A stretch of DNA of 64,000 bases, from NCBI RefSeq assembly GCF_003003035.1, contig NZ_PVTS01000006.1, forward strand, positions 62,001 through 126,000, given 5' to 3'. The position numbers were made by a program, and so were the translations under genes. This stretch comes from Marinilabilia salmonicolor (GTDB lineage: Bacteria > Bacteroidota > Bacteroidia > Bacteroidales > Marinilabiliaceae). Shown piece by piece: positions 26,836 through 35,324 of the stretch (the first letter of the stretch is position 1; every line of letters starts with the position of its first letter). The notes under the pieces are model-generated. The model saw only the letters and a program-made list of their open reading frames with translations, was not told the origin of the DNA and ran no database searches.

Positions 26836-28202
26836 TAGACCAAAAGCTTTTAAACAAATACAACCAACCTTTACCAAGATATACCAGTTACCCACCGGCC
26901 ACCTTTTTTAAGGATGGATTTACGGCATCGGACTACATTAAAGCTGTTGAAGAATCAAACGAGCATCAGCCCAAAGCGATCTCCCTTTATCTGCACATCC
27001 CGTTTTGTACGCAACTTTGTTTTTATTGCGGTTGCACCACCCTCATATCACGCAACAACAATCTGTATGAGGATTACATCGATGCCATCATCAAAGAAAT
27101 AGAGCTGATTGCCGGACATATTGATAACTCGCGACAGGTTACCCAGATTCACTGGGGCGGCGGAACCCCAAATGCGCTCTCTGCCGATCAGATTGAACGG
27201 ATTATGAATGCCATCTATCGCAATTACACCATGGCATCCAACGCAGAAGTTGCCATCGAATGCAATCCGGCGTATCTCACCATTGAGTACATCGACCGGT
27301 TGTTAAAAATGGGCTTCAATCGCATGAGTCTCGGGATTCAGGATTTTGATAAAAAGATTTTGCTAGCTTCCAACCGGGAACCATCAGCCATGCCGGTCAA
27401 AGACATCGTTCGAATACTAAGAAACCACGGAGTTTCGGTAAACCTCGACTTCATTTACGGCCTCCCCTATCAAACGCCGGAATCGTTCAATGAATCCATC
27501 AAACAGGCCATAGATGCCCGTCCCGACAGAATTGTAACGTTTTCGTATGCACATGTTCCCTGGGTAAAAAGCCATCAGAAAACATTGGAAAAAAATGGTA
27601 TTCCGGGGCCCGATGAAAAGATGCAAATGTTTGATAACGCAAGAGAGACACTACTGGAGGCAGGTTATATTGCCATCGGAATGGATCACTACGCACTTCC
27701 CGAAGACCCGCTGAGCATAGCCATCAAAAGCAAAACACTACACCGGAACTTCCAGGGATATTGCACCCGCGACACCACTGGACAGGTTTATGCCTTCGGA
27801 ATGTCAGCCATAAGTCAGCTGCACAATGCCTACGTACAAAATACCAAGAATGTACCTGCATACATCGAGGCCATAAAAAAAGGAGAAGCCCCGGTAGAAA
27901 AGGGTTACCTGATGGATGATACTGATATTGCAGTTCGTGAGGTCATCAACGAAATTATGTGTAACAACCGGTTAAACTGGGAGGAAGTATCCGGACGCAT
28001 CAATAAAACTGCGGAAGAGCTGAAAACCTTGACTGCTTTTGATGCAAAAAAGCTTGAACCACTGGCCGAAGACGGATTACTCAGTTTTGATGATGAGGAG
28101 ATAACCGTCACACCAACAGGTCGTTTCCTCATTCGAAACATCGCAGCCATTTTTGACCCTAAACTTAATGCAGGGGAAAAACGTTTCTCTAAGACAATTT
28201 GA
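26832..28202 (+). CDS. hemN: Oxygen-independent coproporphyrinogen III oxidase
   Basis: 456 residues, typical HemN length. Radical SAM enzyme: cluster motif CTQLCFYCGC with three ligands C-x3-C-x2-C plus the extra Cys of HemN, GGGTPNALS (SAM), and the N-terminal NKYNQPLPRYTSYPPA block, which marks genuine HemN rather than HemW. DFIYGLPYQTPESF is also conserved. Converts coproporphyrinogen III to protoporphyrinogen IX without oxygen. Start overlaps the MFS gene stop (ATGA), indicating coupling. Confidence 0.96.
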   Translation: MIDQKLLNKYNQPLPRYTSYPPATFFKDGFTASDYIKAVEESNEHQPKAISLYLHIPFCTQLCFYCGCTTLISRNNNLYEDYIDAIIKEIELIAGHIDNSRQVTQIHWGGGTPNALSADQIERIMNAIYRNYTMASNAEVAIECNPAYLTIEYIDRLLKMGFNRMSLGIQDFDKKILLASNREPSAMPVKDIVRILRNHGVSVNLDFIYGLPYQTPESFNESIKQAIDARPDRIVTFSYAHVPWVKSHQKTLEKNGIPGPDEKMQMFDNARETLLEAGYIAIGMDHYALPEDPLSIAIKSKTLHRNFQGYCTRDTTGQVYAFGMSAISQLHNAYVQNTKNVPAYIEAIKKGEAPVEKGYLMDDTDIAVREVINEIMCNNRLNWEEVSGRINKTAEELKTLTAFDAKKLEPLAEDGLLSFDDEEITVTPTGRFLIRNIAAIFDPKLNAGEKRFSKTI

Positions 28203-28271
28203 GGAATGAGAGATAAGCCAAGAGCTATGAGCTAAGTTTCTCTCAACCTCAACCTTAGTCTCAACCCCAAT
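28203..28271. repeat. Degenerate word repeat after the hemN stop
   Basis: TGA stop followed by GGAATGAGAGATAAGCC and AGAGCTATGAGCTAAG, then the reverse-type words CTCAACCTCAACC. Short and strongly degenerate; begins at the stop codon. Confidence 0.5.
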
Positions 28272-28278
28272 CTAAATA

Positions 28279-28440
28279 GAATCCGTCTATAAAGTCGGGA
28301 AAAATGGTAATTGAAGCTGTGTCGGTTCAGAAAGTTGTGGTTGCAAGGCTTGGCATTTCCAAAAATGCGGAGTTTACCTGAGTAAATGAGTACTTTTCGG
28401 GAATGGCGTAACGAAGCAACCGTGACTTTATGGACAGGCA
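28279..28440 (+). repeat. MITE-like element A3
   Basis: 162-bp copy of family A between hemN and hemG. Ends GAATCCGTCTATAAAG and CTTTATGGACAGGCA. Both sides carry the same 7-mer CTAAATA (28272-28278 and 28441-28447), a probable target-site duplication. The core CGGAGTTTACCTGAGTAAAT hairpin is kept. Confidence 0.85.
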
Positions 28441-28488
28441 CTAAATAACACCCAGCCCTTACAGGGCCCAAAAACATCACCGCATTCT

Positions 28489-29922
28489 ATGAAGAAAGCA
28501 ACAATCATTGGCGCAGGACTCACAGGACTCACCACGGCTTATTATCTGAAAAAGGCAGGATGGAAAGTCACCATTCTGGAGAAAGATACCAGAACCGGCG
28601 GAGCTATTCATACCCATCGGGAAGATGGTTTTGTCTTTGAAAGCGGACCAAACACAGGCATGATTTCTCATCCCGAAGTGGCCGAACTGTTTGAGGAACT
28701 AGGCAATCAGGTAGAGGTGGAACCGGCCAATGAAGAGGCTAAACGGCGCCTTATCTGGAAAGAGGGCCGCTGGCACGACCTCCCCTCATGCATGAAAGCA
28801 GGTATCAAAACACCGCTTTTCTCCTGGAGGGACAAACTCAGGTTACTAACTGAACCATTCAGAAAGCCGGGGAAAAATCCCGATGAGACACTTGCCGAAA
28901 TGGTCAAACGAAGAATGGGTAAATCATTTCTCGACTATGCCGTTGATCCATTCATTCTGGGAATATATGCAGGCGACCCATCCCAGTTAGTTACCAGGTA
29001 TGCGCTGCCAAAGCTCTACAACCTGGAGCAAAACTACGGTAGTTTTATCAAAGGAACCTTTAAAAAGCACTCAGAGCTGATTCGGGAGAAGAAAAACGAT
29101 CCGGAATTATACAATTACCATAAAAAAGCCAACAAAAAGATGTTCTCCATGGCCGGAGGGCTTGATAATCTGGTGAACGCACTCACCGGAAAGTTTGAGG
29201 AAGAAGAAATTCTGTTAGGTTGTGACAACCTCACAATATGTCCTGCCAATAACATCTTTACTGCTAAATTTGAGCACCGGGGCGAGACAAAACTAATGGA
29301 GAGCGATGCCCTGATTACAACTACTGGCGCACACGAAGTACCCAACATCCTGCCATTCCTCCGTGATGATGAAAAACAGAAAATCACCAATCTGGTTTAC
29401 GCCAAAGTGGTTCAGGTAGCCATCGGTTACAAAGAGTGGCGCGGCATTCCGCTGAAAGCGTTTGGAGGTCTTGTCCCCTCCCGTGAGCATCGCGATGTTC
29501 TGGGGGTTCTTTTTCTTTCCGCCTTTCTGAAAAACAGGGCCCCCAAAGGCGGAGCACTACTTTCGGTTTTTCTGGGAGGAGTAAGAAACCCCGAGATGGT
29601 TAACCTCACGGATGAGGAAATAGAAAAACTGGTATTTCCTGAATTGCAAAAAATGATGATGGTTACGGATAGAAAACCCGAACTCTTTCGGATTTTCCGC
29701 CATACACACGCCATTCCTCAATATGGTGCCTCAACAGGAGAGAGAATAAAAGCTGTTGAGGATATTCAAAATCATTTTCCCGGTCTTTTGCTGGGAGGAA
29801 ACCTCCGGGACGGTATCGGAATGGCCGACCGGATTAAACAGGGAGTGGCCATGGCCAAAGAACTGGATGAAATTTTTGAAAAAAAAGCAACCTCTCAAAA
29901 TTCTGAGATACAACAAGATTAA
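28489..29922 (+). CDS. hemG: Protoporphyrinogen/coproporphyrinogen oxidase (FAD, HemG/HemY type)
   Basis: 477 residues. N-terminal FAD-binding GAGLTGLTTAYYLKKAG with the second motif TRTGGAIHTHREDGFVFES, and a C-terminal FAD block GNLRDGIGMADRIKQG. Family members oxidise protoporphyrinogen IX (or coproporphyrinogen III) to the porphyrin. The neighbour HemN supplies protoporphyrinogen, which favours the protoporphyrinogen form. Separated from hemN by word repeat and element A3, so expression may be partly uncoupled. Confidence 0.93.
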   Translation: MKKATIIGAGLTGLTTAYYLKKAGWKVTILEKDTRTGGAIHTHREDGFVFESGPNTGMISHPEVAELFEELGNQVEVEPANEEAKRRLIWKEGRWHDLPSCMKAGIKTPLFSWRDKLRLLTEPFRKPGKNPDETLAEMVKRRMGKSFLDYAVDPFILGIYAGDPSQLVTRYALPKLYNLEQNYGSFIKGTFKKHSELIREKKNDPELYNYHKKANKKMFSMAGGLDNLVNALTGKFEEEEILLGCDNLTICPANNIFTAKFEHRGETKLMESDALITTTGAHEVPNILPFLRDDEKQKITNLVYAKVVQVAIGYKEWRGIPLKAFGGLVPSREHRDVLGVLFLSAFLKNRAPKGGALLSVFLGGVRNPEMVNLTDEEIEKLVFPELQKMMMVTDRKPELFRIFRHTHAIPQYGASTGERIKAVEDIQNHFPGLLLGGNLRDGIGMADRIKQGVAMAKELDEIFEKKATSQNSEIQQD

Positions 29923-29963
29923 GCCACCCTTTAAAAATAGTCTGATTTTTTTACCCAAAAGGT

Positions 29964-29993
29964 TTTGTGATTTCAATAAAACACCTAATTTTG
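29964..29993 (+). promoter_or_regulatory. Probable tRNA-Ser promoter
   Basis: TTTG (29964-29967), 18-base spacer, TAATTTTG (29986-29993). Spacer is one base short of the usual range. It lies 63 bases before the tRNA. Confidence 0.55.
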
Positions 29994-30056
29994 CAACCGC
30001 TTTGACAGAGAAACACACGGTTTCACAAACTGAATAAGCAAATACGTTATTCGACT

Positions 30057-30141
30057 GGAGAGATGGCAGAGTGGTCGAATGCGGCGGTCTTGAAAACCGT
30101 TGTACCGCGAGGTACCGGGGGTTCGAATCCCTCTCTCTCCG
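30057..30141 (+). tRNA. tRNA-Ser (anticodon TGA)
   Basis: 85 bases, class II tRNA. Acceptor GGAGAGA pairs with TCTCTCC (30134-30140), discriminator G. Anticodon loop CTTGAAA gives TGA, reading UCA. A long variable arm (TACCGCGAGGTA) and a T arm with GGTTCGAATCC are present. CCA is not encoded. Followed at once by a strong terminator. Confidence 0.97.
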
Positions 30142-30146
30142 CAAAA

Positions 30147-30180
30147 GAAACCATCCTTTTTTTAAAGGGTGGTTTTTTTT
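30147..30180 (+). terminator. Rho-independent terminator of tRNA-Ser
   Basis: AACCATCCTTT / AAAGGGTGGTT stem with one G-T pair followed by a run of T. Also usable from the minus strand side. Confidence 0.85.
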
Positions 30181-30323
30181 TGCCTGAGAGTGAGGGGGCA
30201 AACGAGGCGCGGAGTGACCTTATCAGAAGGATCATTATCGCAGCTTAGGACAAACAGACCACATACTTTCTGATATAACTTTCCAAGAAATACCAGTCAA
30301 AAAATTTAATTCAATACCTAATT

Positions 30324-30782
30324 CTATTCACTTGGATCTATTATTTCAAACCTAAACTTGAAAGTACAATAAAGAGAAATCATCTCACAAAACTTCCGGT
30401 AAGAAATCTTCCTGCCATCTACAGCGAACAGGGGTTCTGACCAATCTTCTTCATGATCTGCCAGAATAACACCAGTCAAACTTTTTTCTTCCAAATCTAA
30501 AGAGCAATCCTCACCCATTTTTAGAGACTTTTGATTGATTTCTTCTTTGACTTTTCCTTTCAATTGCAGTTCCGCTAATTCTATATCAGCATCATAATCT
30601 GATAATATCTCAATTCTTCGGGGATAGTAACTCTCCGTTTCTTCTGCAACTTCAACAGCCAATGATAACATTCCACTGGGAACCTCAAAAGATATTATCT
30701 TAAAATGATATTCTTTGCCCCACTTGTCTGAAATATAAAAATCATACCCGTCCTCAAGCGGGCTGGTTGTAATTGTTGTCAT
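30324..30782 (-). CDS. Conserved-looking hypothetical protein, 152 residues
   Basis: Not recognised. Soluble, acidic, no signal peptide or membrane segment. Alternating strand-like pattern in the first half (YDFYISDKWGKEYHFKIISF), a helical middle (ELQLKGKVKEEINQKSL) and a C-terminal block GRKISYRKFCEMISLYCTFK. Codon use and the lack of good alternatives on either strand support a real gene. It lies between tRNA-Ser and the ADP-ribosylglycohydrolase gene, 137 bases from the latter, on the same strand. This neighbourhood next to a tRNA could be an accessory insertion, but no integrase or att repeat was seen. Confidence 0.7.
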   Translation of the reverse strand: MTTITTSPLEDGYDFYISDKWGKEYHFKIISFEVPSGMLSLAVEVAEETESYYPRRIEILSDYDADIELAELQLKGKVKEEINQKSLKMGEDCSLDLEEKSLTGVILADHEEDWSEPLFAVDGRKISYRKFCEMISLYCTFKFRFEIIDPSE

Positions 30783-30919
30783 AATATATTTGATTAAAAC
30801 ATTCAGTCGTTATAATTTTCTTCTGAGCCTCATAAAACCAGCAAATATCATTAGAGCCTTACCTCGGATTATTCATAAGTGAAATAATTTTTGAAACGAA
30901 GTTCCACGAGGTCAATAGT

Positions 30920-31756
30920 TCAGGTTAAAAAAACGCCTCCAAAAGTTTCTTCATCATTTGAGGATAATTTCCTATAAAAGTCTCTTAAAACTTCCTGCAT
31001 TTCTTCCGGTAGTCTTGCTTTAACCTCATGGATAAATGCCGGGGGGACCTCTTTGTAATAAACTTCTGCAAGACCGCCTGTTATCGCTGCAATGGTATCA
31101 CTATCCCCTCCTATCGAAACAGCCAGCCGAATCGCATCCTCAAAATCTCGACTCTCCAAAAATGCAACAATCGCCTGAGGAACGGTAACCTGACAAGTTT
31201 CATCAAATTGATTATGCGCCCGAATGGTCTCACAGCCGGCGGAGAGATCGTAGCGATATGTCCGTTCAATAGTCGATTTTATCTCTTGTTTTCGAGCTCC
31301 TTTTCTGGCTAAAGACAAGGCCTCTACCACTGCCCGTGCTCCTTTCAGTCCTTCGGGGTGATTGTGCGTCACTCCGGTAACCATGTCAGAGTATTGTAGC
31401 GCGTCTTCAAGAAAGGTAAAATAATCTCCCACCGGACTAATCCGCATGGCAGCCCCGTTCCCAAAACTATTGTAGGGTTCCGGTAAATCTTTAGGCGAGG
31501 CAATCCACTGAGAAAAACGAGTTCCATAACTCTCGTCAGGATACTTAATGCACCACTCCTTTAACGTGGTGGCAAAACGATCAGCGCTGGTCACCCCCCG
31601 CTCGCTCGAGACCAATATCCAGTGAGCCACTGCAATGGTGCAAACTGTATCATCTGTAAATGTGCTTTCTTCGGTAAAAAATTCAAAATCAGTTGCCCGG
31701 TAATTGTCAAATTCAAAGCGCGAACCAACAATATCACCAATTATTGCTCCTATCAT
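30920..31756 (-). CDS. ADP-ribosylglycohydrolase family protein
   Basis: 278 residues, DraG/ARH-type. Removes ADP-ribose from proteins or nucleic acids with two Mg ions. Metal ligands: TFTDDTVCT near residues 33-41 and the C-terminal GGDSDTIAAITGGLAE. GNGAAMRISPVG, THNHPEGLKGA are also conserved. N-terminus MIGAIIGDIVGSRFEF is typical. It has no visible ADP-ribosyltransferase partner in the window. Substrate unknown. Confidence 0.93.
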   Translation of the reverse strand: MIGAIIGDIVGSRFEFDNYRATDFEFFTEESTFTDDTVCTIAVAHWILVSSERGVTSADRFATTLKEWCIKYPDESYGTRFSQWIASPKDLPEPYNSFGNGAAMRISPVGDYFTFLEDALQYSDMVTGVTHNHPEGLKGARAVVEALSLARKGARKQEIKSTIERTYRYDLSAGCETIRAHNQFDETCQVTVPQAIVAFLESRDFEDAIRLAVSIGGDSDTIAAITGGLAEVYYKEVPPAFIHEVKARLPEEMQEVLRDFYRKLSSNDEETFGGVFLT

Positions 31757-32324
31757 TTTGTTTTAAGTTTTGTAAAATTTCCACATAAAAACGCCAATAA
31801 CTGCATTCAGGAAATCCCAACATGGCACTTTATCTTTTTTTGAATCAAGGACTTTCAAACACACCACCGAAAGTCTTGAATCAATTCAGATTATGCAGAT
31901 TTCTGAGTGGAATCTTTCTTTTTTCTTGAAAATATATTTTGCCATAAAATTAACAATTCGTTCGAACTTTCCGAGTCGAATCATGTTTTGTTCTGCTCTG
32001 TTCCGGCATGTCCTAAATTTTCCCCATATTTGAATTCAACTTTACCCAACCCTAAAAACAATAATTGTTTCGTTTTATATCATGAATAGCATTTTGCACA
32101 AGATTGGCGGTTAACAACCTGAATTGGAGATTGTAATTGACACTTTATTATTAGACCGTTTAGATTTTTTAAACCATAAGAAATAAGACAAATTGTATAT
32201 TGCAGAAAGCATTCACTCAATCACAAAAACCTTTTGAACACTAACAATTGATTCAAAAGTCTTGTAAAAGATTAACAGCCAATCCCCCTTTAATCATTTA
32301 ATTAAAACATAGCTAACAAAAACC
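31757..32324. other. 568-base intergenic region
   Basis: No convincing gene; strongly AT-rich. Near the GH3 gene, an 8-base perfect inverted repeat CTTTTGAA (32231-32238) / TTCAAAAG (32252-32259) may be an operator. No TAnnTTTG box was found close to the GH3 start. Confidence 0.4.
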
Positions 32325-34928
32325 ATGAAACAAAAACTACCTGGAATCTTATTATTGGGACTATTTTTTCTTACAGGCACAGGATGTACCACAGAAATAT
32401 GGAAGGACAACAGCTATTCCCCTGAAGAAAGAGCAGATGATTTACTAAAGGAATTGACGCTTGAGGAAAAAGTGTCGCTAATGGTAGATCAGAATGCCCC
32501 CATTGAACGATTAGGGATTAAAGAATACAACTGGTGGAACGAAGCTTTGCATGGTGTGGCCCGCGCCGGCAGAGCAACAGTTTTCCCTCAACCGGTAGGT
32601 ATGGCGGCAGCTTTTGACCGAGACATGGTACTGGATGTGTTTTCTACAATTTCGGATGAAGCCCGCGCCAAACACCATTATTTTAAAGAGCGTGGAGAAC
32701 GTGAACGATATCAGGGCTTAACCATGTGGACACCCAACATTAATGTATTTCGCGATCCCCGATGGGGACGTGGCATGGAAGCTTACGGTGAAGATCCATT
32801 TATGAACGGAGTTCTGGGCACAGCTGTAGTGAAAGGTCTGCAGGGTGATCGCACCGGGAAATATGATAAGCTTCATGCCTGCGCCAAGCATTATGCAGTT
32901 CATTCAGGCCCCGAGTGGAACCGCCATTCTTTTAATGCCAAAAACATCAAGCCGAGAGATTTGCATGAGACCTATCTGCCGGCATTTAAAAAATTGGTGA
33001 TCGATGGTGATGTACGCATGGTCATGTGTGCCTACAATCGTTTTGAAGGTGTCCCCTGCTGCGGAAACGATCAATTATTGCAAGATATCCTGCGCAATGA
33101 ATGGGGATTTGACGGAGTGATCCTCTCTGATTGCTGGGGCATCAATGATTTTTATAATGAAAATGCACATGCCACCCACCCTGATGCAAAAACGGCATCT
33201 GCAGATGCCGTCTTGGCAGGCACGGATCTGAATTGCGGGGATAGCTATCCGGCATTGGTGGAGGCCGTAGAACAGGGATTGATTACTGAAGAACAACTGA
33301 ATGTTTCCCTGAGACGGTTGCTGATTGCCCGTTTTGAGCTCGGCGAAATGGATTCGGATGAAGAGGTGGAATGGTCAAAAATTCCTCATTCCATAGTTTC
33401 CTCTCCGGAGCACGCAGCCAAAGCACTAGAGGCAGCACGCAAATCTATGACTTTGCTGATGAATAAGGATAACGCCCTGCCTCTGAAAAAAGAAGGACTA
33501 ACTGTAGCAGTTATGGGCCCCAATGCCAACGATTCACTGATGCAATGGGGAAACTACAACGGAACCCCGACAGCTACAACCACCATATTACAGGGAATCC
33601 GTAATGCTTTAGGCAATGATGCTCAGGTCATTTACGAGCAGGGAACAGAATGGGTGGACAACCGCATTTTCAAAAGTGTTTTCGACCAGTGCATCAGTGA
33701 AAAAGGACAGGGCTTTTCGGCACAATATTGGAACAATCCCGATCGTGAGGGAGAACCTGATGTGGAAACGATTGTCAACACGCCTTTCAATTTTCATACC
33801 GGCGGAGCGACCGTTTTTGCTCCCGGAGTTAACCTGACAGATTTCTCAGCCAAATACAAAAGTGTGTTTACGCCGGAACAGTCAGGCGAAGTATTCTTCA
33901 ATTTTTACGTCAACGGCATTATCCGTTTACTGATAGACGGAAAACCTGTATTCGAACACAGGGCAGGTCATGGCGGCCGCAAGCAGGAATACAAAATGGA
34001 AACGGAGGCAGGAAAATCCTACGAAATTGAACTGGAATTTGCACACCATATGTCAGAGGCTGAACTGAATTTCAACATTGGCTACATGGCCAAAGTGGAT
34101 ATTCCCGCATCTGTAGCACGCGTAGCCGGTGCCGATGTAGTGGTATTTGCTTCCGGCATCTCACCTTTTCTCGAAGGTGAAGAGATGGGCGTGGATCTTC
34201 CGGGCTTTAAGGGTGGCGACCGCACAGATATAGCCTTACCTGCCATTCAAAAAGAAATGCTCAAAGCACTGCACGAAGCCGGAAAAGAAATAATTCTGGT
34301 CAACTGTTCCGGCTCTGCCATCGGCTTTGAGGAAGCAGCTGATTATTCTTCAGCCATTTTGCAGGCCTGGTATCCAGGGCAGGCGGGCGGGCAAGCCGTT
34401 GCCGAGGTGCTCTTTGGTGACTACAACCCTGCCGGTCGATTGCCGGTCACTTTCTACAAAAGCGTAGATCAGCTCCCCAATTTTCAGGATTACAACATGG
34501 CCAACCGCACTTACCGCTATTTCAAGGGAGAGCCCTTATATCCGTTTGGTTATGGTTTGAGCTATACGACCTTCAGCTATGATCAACCGGAATTAAGCAA
34601 AACATCTATCTCAACTGATGAAGAAGCGTCTTTGAAGGTTTCGGTTACCAATACAGGTGACTATGACGGAGAAGAAGTAGTTCAGCTTTATCTTCAGAAG
34701 CCTGATGACAAAGAAGGACCACTGTTAACATTACGTGGCTTTCAAAGGATATTTATTCCCAAAGGGGAAACCGTAGAGGTAGAATTTCAACTTACCGAAG
34801 ATGTTCTGGAATGGTGGAATGCCGATGCTCAGCGCATGACACCGCTTGCAGGCGATTATCGTCTGCTGGTTGGCGGCTCATCCCAAGTACAGGATTTACA
34901 TGAAGCGGCGCTTACAGTGGTTCAGTAA
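32325..34928 (+). CDS. Glycoside hydrolase family 3 lipoprotein with PA14 insert (beta-xylosidase/glucosidase)
   Basis: 867 residues. Lipobox FLTGTGC (Cys about 21). N-terminal GH3 barrel starts at EERADDLLKELTLEEKVSLM; GEDPFMNG, KHYAVHSGPE and VILSDCWGI carry the substrate site, the last with the likely nucleophile Asp269. The alpha/beta sandwich domain is interrupted by a PA14 domain (about 465-600, FSAQYWNN...LLIDGKPVFEH). A fibronectin-like domain (about 745-850) ends the protein. WWNEALHGVARAG is typical of xylan-directed GH3 members, but the sugar is not certain. Confidence 0.93.
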   Translation: MKQKLPGILLLGLFFLTGTGCTTEIWKDNSYSPEERADDLLKELTLEEKVSLMVDQNAPIERLGIKEYNWWNEALHGVARAGRATVFPQPVGMAAAFDRDMVLDVFSTISDEARAKHHYFKERGERERYQGLTMWTPNINVFRDPRWGRGMEAYGEDPFMNGVLGTAVVKGLQGDRTGKYDKLHACAKHYAVHSGPEWNRHSFNAKNIKPRDLHETYLPAFKKLVIDGDVRMVMCAYNRFEGVPCCGNDQLLQDILRNEWGFDGVILSDCWGINDFYNENAHATHPDAKTASADAVLAGTDLNCGDSYPALVEAVEQGLITEEQLNVSLRRLLIARFELGEMDSDEEVEWSKIPHSIVSSPEHAAKALEAARKSMTLLMNKDNALPLKKEGLTVAVMGPNANDSLMQWGNYNGTPTATTTILQGIRNALGNDAQVIYEQGTEWVDNRIFKSVFDQCISEKGQGFSAQYWNNPDREGEPDVETIVNTPFNFHTGGATVFAPGVNLTDFSAKYKSVFTPEQSGEVFFNFYVNGIIRLLIDGKPVFEHRAGHGGRKQEYKMETEAGKSYEIELEFAHHMSEAELNFNIGYMAKVDIPASVARVAGADVVVFASGISPFLEGEEMGVDLPGFKGGDRTDIALPAIQKEMLKALHEAGKEIILVNCSGSAIGFEEAADYSSAILQAWYPGQAGGQAVAEVLFGDYNPAGRLPVTFYKSVDQLPNFQDYNMANRTYRYFKGEPLYPFGYGLSYTTFSYDQPELSKTSISTDEEASLKVSVTNTGDYDGEEVVQLYLQKPDDKEGPLLTLRGFQRIFIPKGETVEVEFQLTEDVLEWWNADAQRMTPLAGDYRLLVGGSSQVQDLHEAALTVVQ

Positions 34929-34950
34929 ATCGTTGACTTTCTCAAATATT

Positions 34951-34984
34951 CAGCCATCTGCATCTCGTGCAGGTGGCTTTTTTT
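34951..34984 (+). terminator. Terminator after GH3
   Basis: GCCATCTGCA / TGCAGGTGGC stem with a short loop and a T tract. Confidence 0.85.
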
Positions 34985-35115
34985 ATAGTCTGGACGCTAA
35001 AACCTTTTCCATCAAAAGGTTGTTAGTTTTATGGCTTTGAGAAACAGAAAAAAAATATATTAAACCATATAAGACCTATTAGAAAACAAGGTTAATTCTT
35101 CTTACCTTACCCATA

Positions 35116-35165
35116 AAAACAGGCTGAAAGCCTGGAATAAATAGCTCAGGGGGTTTCCCCAGTAG
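35116..35165 (+). repeat. Repeat C1 (CAGGCTGAAAGCCTG type)
   Basis: CAGGCTGAAAGCCTGGAATA, then TAGCTCAGGGGGTTTCCCC. Word order (GCTGAAAGCCTG - aaTAGc - GGGG-hairpin) is shared with 38064-38106 and 46794-46834. This is a dispersed short element common in Bacteroidota. Confidence 0.6.
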
Positions 35166-35187
35166 GCGTTGTCTAAAAAAAAGTGTC

Positions 35188-35256
35188 ATATTGAGCTTAG
35201 TTGAAACATCTGTATTTCAAACGAGCAGATTCTTCAATAAGCTCAGAATAACATAA
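35188..35256 (+). repeat. Imperfect palindrome of the GTCATTCTGAGC type
   Basis: Arms TGTCATATTGAGCTTAGTTG and CAATAAGCTCAGAATAACA are inverted relatives separated by GAAACATCTG...CAGATTCTT, also inverted. One long hairpin, between terminator and oxidoreductase gene. Confidence 0.7.
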
Positions 35257-35324
35257 AAACTGGACTCTTGGGACAGCCTCAGGTATTTCAATTTCCTTTA
35301 ATACCGTTCAAAAAAACCAACACC

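Noticed and set aside
29731-30201. Long minus-strand frame across the end of hemG and tRNA-Ser
   Set aside because: It overlaps the tRNA and hemG, and its text is the frame often produced over tRNA-Ser genes ([13 protein letters not shown] type).
31907-32089. 60-codon plus-strand frame in the gap before GH3
   Set aside because: Low-complexity composition, no start context.
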